Below, piece by piece: positions 58,883 to 64,000 of a stretch of 64,000 bases of DNA (position 1 is its first letter; each line of letters begins with the position of its first letter). The stretch comes from Oreohelix idahoensis (Eukaryota > Mollusca > Gastropoda > Stylommatophora > Oreohelicidae). Both the position numbers and the translations under genes were made by a program. The stretch spans positions 272,001-336,000 of the forward strand of contig JAMPIV010000577.1 in the NCBI GenBank assembly GCA_024509875.1, read 5' to 3'. Under the pieces are notes generated by a model that saw only the letters and a list, made by a program, of their open reading frames with translations, was not told the origin of the DNA and did not search any database.

Positions 58883-60175
58883 TGTTACGCACAAATAATT
58901 ACTTTTTCCAAAGTCTTTGTATGATCATTTTTTTTGTATGTATGATCATTTTCTGACTGAAATGTGTATTATGTTTTTTACAGTCAAAGGGACATAACAC
59001 GAGTTATCAGAGACTACAATTTTTTAGGAGTTGTCCTTCTCTTGTATAGAGACACGTTCGGTCTATAATTTCTTGAACGTAGCGTGACCATATCTCCTTA
59101 TTTGGTAGTATCAGTCAACTGTGGTAGATGTCTGAAAACCTGTCTTAACGCTTCTGTTCATGACCATAAAAGGCGCGACTGTGTAAGACTTTTATCTCGA
59201 ATGTTCTTAGAATCGTCTTATTGTGAACGGCGACTCAGAGATTGTCGTTCTGCGCATGTCAAAAACTGGGAGTTCGTTCTGTGTGTTCCGCCCAGCTGGC
59301 AGTTTAGAAATGGTCTGAGTAGCGAGCAGACGCGACCTGCGTCTTGTGATTTTCTGAGGGAAATACATTGTCTTTGTGAGTTAGTTAGCTAACTAGACTA
59401 TTTCCCAGTATTATTCAAGCCTGCCTGGAGGCATATGTTCATGGTTGATTTTCCGAAATAAGGTAATTCCTCTTGTATCGAACTTTATGCTATCATCTAG
59501 AGGTTCGTCATTTTGTCGCCTTTTTGCTCGCCTGTGTGATTCAAAATGGAGAGGTACTTTGACTAGGATTAAGTCACCGGTATCTTTATACCTGAACTAG
59601 TTATATATATATGGGTCGCTCTAGACCAGCAAGACTATTGTCTGTGTTCCAGGATTCGTTATATCAGAGATCACGTCCAAGTCAGATGGTTAGACTTAGG
59701 AAGATTATAAAGGTCGAGCTGACCTGTAATCCATGTATGCTATTCACGTGCAGACAGTAAACGGACTTATTGTATACATCTGATCTGCTAGCATCAGAAA
59801 GGGAATATTTATTATTGTCTATGAACATTGTTGAGCTGCAGCTGACACTGTTGCAGAAGTTATATATATATTATTTATACAGCTTCACGAACCAGAACTT
59901 TAAGCTATCTGTTTACAGTACAACTATTGAGTATTGAATCCTAGATGACTATCGGCTAATATGATTTGAATGCTGAACTCGTTGAACTATGTTGATGTCA
60001 TAAATATCATGACTGTTTTGTGGCGTGCAATAAATGGTATAAAACTAAAGCGAAGTTACCATTTCTATGACTCTACACGTCATGTTGCCTGTGGTGTACC
60101 GTGTGAACTGTTCTACTGCAACACACACAGCAACATTCTAAACCAGATAAGACACCCACATCTTGCACTGTAATA
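58883..60175 (+). repeat. Element D 5' LTR
   Basis: Starts TGTTACGC at the break in element C and ends CTGTAATA two bases before TGGTGTCG, the same spacing seen in element A. A run of TATA at about 59,600-59,613 may be the promoter. ORFs in it (for example 59,084-59,392) show no family signature. The right end reads ATA and not the usual ACA, so it may be off by a few bases. Confidence 0.7.
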
Positions 60176-60177
60176 CC

Positions 60178-60195
60178 TGGTGTCGATAGGGGTGG
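60178..60195 (+). other. Element D primer-binding site candidate
   Basis: TGGTGTCGATAGGGGTGG begins two bases after the LTR end and shares TGGTG with element A's site. The tRNA is not assigned. Confidence 0.5.
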
Positions 60196-61830
60196 TAATT
60201 TGACGTCATCCTAAATCCACCCTTATCAATTCATGGTGGCCAAAAGTTGGTTTAGTCTGGTACCAACTCTCAAGGGGGTCAACAAACCCAGACATCATCA
60301 GCAGACTACAAGACAACGTTGCAGTTTCTATTCATCACCTTTGATGAAATTTTTTGAAAGACGCGGCATTACTGACAGTTGTTGATATTTTGAAACTACC
60401 CGGCGCTGCTCGGCAGTATTGAAGTTTGTCTACAACTAGAAGGACAAGTACCGAGCGAATGGATTTCCTGATCTGTTAAGAAGAAGGACAAGTGCCGTAA
60501 CAACTGTTCCGGTCTCAGAGGTACTGTTGCGGGTTCAGAAGGTCAAGTGCCGGTTTGAGCAATTTATAACATTCAGAAGGTCAAGTGCTCAAGTCAATTT
60601 GTAGAATTCAGAAGGTCAAGTTCAGAAGCTGTTTCCTGTTAGAAGCTCATTTCCTTCATCATGGCAGTTTACGAGAGCAGATATGGATCAACGTTGGATC
60701 ATTGTCCTAAGAATGCTGATCACATCCTGTTCTGAACTGTGCTGACGTTGTGGATACATAGAAGTATAGTGGCCTGTTTTGTTTGTGAACTGTGCCCTTA
60801 TGTTCTAGCTGAGCCTTCTAAATTCTTTCACACTTTTTGCTATTTATTACATGTTATATGTTATTTGTATTTGTATATTTATATGTTTATATTTCAGCGG
60901 GTTTTCTCGGTTGGGCGGTGTCTTTCAGTAGAAGATACCACGCCACAGAGGTTCTACTGTTAGCGTTTTCGTTAGGGACTGTGCGAATTTCCTACTGTGA
61001 AATTTGCTAGCGACAATCGTTGCTATATCTGTTTAGTTGTGACGAGTTGTGCTTTATTTTCGTTTTTATATTTTTTTTTCCGCTCTTTCTTTCTGTTTTT
61101 AGTTTTGATTTCATTTGTTTGTATTTGTAGGTCTCCTCTTTTCTATTATTCAGTTCTTTACGTAAATTTTTGTGTATACACTGTAGCGTCATTTGTTTGT
61201 CATATCTTCGCATTTTGTCATCACATTTCTTTTTAGTTTCGCTGTTTATTTATTTGACTTATGCGAATGTTTTCGTATTGTTATTGTTTACATTGACTCT
61301 GATCTTTGTTATTGTTTACATTGACTCTGATCTTTGTTATTGTTTACATTGACTTTGATCTTTGTTGTTGTTTATATTTGACTTTGATCTTTGTTGTTGT
61401 TTACATTGACTTTGATCTTTGTTATTGTTTACATTGATGGTGACCTTTGTTATTGTTTACATTGTCTTGTTATTGTTTGCATAGTTCTTGCATAGTTAGC
61501 TTTCACTATTGTTACATATATGCTCATGCACTATTGGTCTATAGTGCACTTATCATAACTAACTGGTGGTTTTTTGCTTATGCACTATGGTAGTGCAGTT
61601 ATGATAAATAACTGATAGTTATGCACTGATTTGGGTAGTGCACTGATGATTAAGAGGTGACTTGTGATATTATTATACATTTGATAATACAAGTTGGTGT
61701 CAAGTCTTGTTTCCCACAGAGATTGGAGTAAACATAGTGATTATACAAGCACTTTATTAAGTCTTGTTGCTATTAAGATTGAAATAAGATAATTAATTAT
61801 TTCAGGTTCTGTACTCACATTTCAGACATC
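60196..61830 (+). other. Element D leader with tandem repeats and hairpins
   Basis: Non-coding. It shares AATTTGCTAGCGACAAT (about 61,003), TTTGTTTGTATTTGTAGG and TATATTTCAGCGGG with element B. It has its own 28-bp tandem repeat (61,280-61,480) and three hairpin-forming TGCACT...AGTGCA motifs (61,527-61,642). It ends with TTATTTCAG and a short spacer before the gag ATG. Confidence 0.7.
61280..61480 (+). repeat. 28-bp tandem repeat (about 7 units) in the element D leader
   Basis: Units of TTATTGTTTACATTGACTCT followed by GATCTTTG, with small variations. Absent from element B's leader at the equivalent place. Confidence 0.9.
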
Positions 61831-64000
61831 ATGTCTACATTTGAGTACTTTATTGAGCAGGGTAAAGCCCTTGGGAAGACAGGTGATAAATTAGAAGAAT
61901 TTGCGACTGTTCAATATGCCAAGGCATTGAAGTCGGAAGAAAAGAAAATGAAAGAACAAACTGAACAAAAGAGAATAGATGCTGAGATAGAACAAAAGAA
62001 ACTGCAGATGCAGGTGGATGAAAAAAGATTACACATGGAAATGGAAAAACAAAAAAGAGAAGCAGAATCTCAGGAGAAGAGACTTCAGGCTGAGGCTGAA
62101 AATAAGAGACTTGAAAAAGAGGCTGAAAATGAGAGACTTGAAATAGAGGCTGAAAATAAAAGATTAGAAAAACAAGCTCAGGCTGAAGAAAGAAAGTTAC
62201 AGGCTGAGGCTGAAGAAAGAAGGTTACAAAGAGAAGCTGATGAGAGAAAAGCAAAAATGGAGCATGAAGAAAAACTCATAGCTTTGGAGTTAGAAAAGTT
62301 AAAGTTATTGAACGCTGGTAATGCTAATGATGCGAATAAGGTGTCAGATAAGACTAATGCTAAGGATTTCAAGCTTAATCTACCAGCATTTAATCCCTCA
62401 ATCGATGATATAACATTTTATCTAGATAGATTTGAAAGTGCATGTAATGTGCATAATATAGATAAAACATTATATGTTTATCATCTGTCCAAGATACTTA
62501 GAGGTGATGCTTTGACTTTGTTGAGTATGGTAGATGTGCCTGACAAAAACAACTATGAGGTTGTCAGGGCGGCATTGTTAAAGAAGTACCAACTTAACGA
62601 GGACGGATATCGTCTTAAATTTAAAAACATGTTACCAGAAACTGGAGTTGAATTCTCTGAATTCATCTCAAGCATACGTCTTACTTTTTTACGATGGATT
62701 GAGTTGTCTAAGACAGAAAGTACATTTGAAGCCCTCATGGACTTACTGCTTAGAGACAAGGTCCTGTCTTCTGTTAATGAAGCTTTTCTTTCTTTTCTTT
62801 ATGAACGTAAGCCTAAAAACATAAAATAAATGGAAGAATACTGTAGCCAGTATGTTACTGCGCATCCGCACATGACCATTAGCAACTCTAAGGTGAAAGA
62901 AGGTCTGCCAGTTGCTTCGGCAGCACCTTATGGCCCAAATTTTATGCGGAAATTTCAGGGTAGCCAGCTAAATTTCAATAAAAAGAGTAATCGTAATTAT
63001 GCCCAGAACCATAGTAATCAATTCCAGGGTGATTCTTCTTCCCAGAACTTGAGACAACCTAATACTACACGATATTCTACTCCGGTTAACTTTAGAAATT
63101 TTCACAAAGGTAATCGGTATAGAGGAAAATATTTTTCTCAGAGACCTCAGTACCAGGATAATAGAGGTTCTCAACAGCATAGAGATTGTAATGACAGTTA
63201 TGGAAACTGAAACTCAAACCAGGATAAAAATTACAGTAGGGACGTTAATGATAATTGCAGAGGCAATAATGGTCGCGGTAGATCGCAACATAAGAGAAAA
63301 AGATATCAACAGACAAACTCTGTTCAACAAGAATCTCAGGGAGTAGATAAGCAGGTTAATAATGATAAGGACCATAATGCTATCGGATGCTCATCTTTTG
63401 ATTTTGGTAGGGCAAATAAATGTATCCAATGCAGTACTTTATTTGATCCGAAGACCGTTAGTACTCTAAGCTGTATTCATCCTTTGCCCGCTCTTCCTGC
63501 TAATGTTGCTCATGATGGGAGAGGTTCTCTTATATTACATAAGGGGCTAGTAAATAGTAATCCAGTCTCGGTGTTGTTTGATTCTGGATGTACTACTGTC
63601 GGCGTTAGGCAATCTCTTGTAGATCCATCCTGTGCTACAGGAAAGGTCATCAAATGTGTCACATTTGGTGGCACGTTGGAAAAGTATCCTACTGCTATAA
63701 TACATATTGCTACTCCTTTCTTCACGGGAGAGGTCCACGCGTGTCTACTTCCAAATCCTATTGCGGACCTTATTATTGGTCGTATTCACGGAGTTAGGGA
63801 ATGTACCCCACAGCAGATTGCTGTTTGGGAAGAGCAAAACATTGAAGCTACCAATGCGGTGGTCACAAGAGCACATGCTCTGGATCCACCTCAAACTTCA
63901 TTAACTAATAATGATGAAGTAAATGACCAAGATAGTCACTTGACTATTACACGTGACTCATTTATCAAATTGCAAGAAGAAGATCCTTCTTTACAAAAAT
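61831..64000 (+). pseudogene. Element D Gag-protease (partial, two in-frame stops)
   Basis: A single frame from ATG 61,831 to the window end. The N-terminus is MSTFEYFIEQGKALGKTGDK. A long coiled coil spans about 61,930-62,290, made of Glu/Lys/Arg units like EAENKRLEKE. Capsid includes GYRLKFKNML...RWIELSKTESTFEALMDLLL, the SCAN-like part. A basic Asn/Arg-rich stretch follows, then CIQCSTLF...LSCIH (the C-x2-C-x13-C-x-H motif, about 63,421). Protease is LFDSGCTTVG (about 63,569) with LIIGRIHG (about 63,772). TAA at 62,827 falls where element A has Glu (KPKSLKEME). TGA at 63,208 lies in the nucleocapsid stretch. Otherwise it is intact, and integrase should follow outside the window. Confidence 0.92.

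Larger units (their letters stand above)
58883..64000 (+). mobile_element. Element D: Gmr1-like Ty3/Gypsy element, runs off the window
   Basis: 5' LTR (58,883-60,175), primer-binding site, leader of about 1.65 kb and Gag-protease coding sequence to the window end. Orientation and Gag are as in element B. It interrupts element C, so it is the youngest layer of the nest. LTR ends cannot be checked against the 3' LTR, which is outside. Confidence 0.88.

Noticed and set aside
59084..59392. 102-codon Cys/Arg-rich ORF
   Set aside because: It lies wholly inside the LTR of element D and has no recognisable domain.

Overview
The window looks like intergenic or heterochromatic DNA from an invertebrate animal, built mostly of retrotransposons. 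It holds APE-type LINEs, tRNA-derived SINEs, minisatellites, and Ty3/Gypsy elements of the kind called Gmr1-like. A mollusc or another lophotrochozoan is the likeliest host, but this is an inference from the repeat families only. I found no host protein-coding gene that I could support and no convincing non-repeat RNA gene.

Layout. 1-5.3 kb: a decayed LINE tail, a tRNA-derived SINE with a 12-bp target duplication, a (TA)n tract and two joined LINE pieces on the minus strand. 5,314-15,186: a complete LTR retroelement with 998/999-bp LTRs and a 4-bp target duplication. It sits inside the endonuclease reading frame of a minus-strand LINE whose 5' half resumes at 15,187-16,865. The element carries Gag with a CCHC knuckle and an aspartic protease in a 1015-aa ORF. 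It has no reverse transcriptase, RNase H or integrase. In their place are a DEK_C-like domain and an arginine/serine-rich ORF. 17.6-24.1 kb: three arrays of one 44-bp minisatellite. 25.15-29.74 kb: a strange block almost devoid of G on the plus strand, flanked on both sides by the same short repeat.

32,404-42,113 (minus): a full-length Gmr1-like Ty3/Gypsy element with 1,576-bp LTRs, the target duplication ATATC, and the order Gag-PR-INT-RT-RNH, broken by only two small indels. 42.1-51 kb: a 48-bp minisatellite, SINEs, a LINE tail and unassigned DNA. 51.1-64 kb: a three-level nest. Element B (plus) is cut inside its integrase by element C (minus). C is cut in the integrase zinc-binding region by element D (plus), which runs off the window. 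All four Gmr1-like copies place integrase before RT as far as they can be read. Their capsid region is of the kind from which the vertebrate SCAN domain is thought to derive.

How parts work together. Elements A, C and D are classical copy-and-paste retroelements or their decayed copies. The 5.3-15.2 kb element has Gag and protease but no polymerase or integrase, so it would depend on another element's enzymes. Its DEK_C-like and RS-rich parts are the most unusual coding content in the window.
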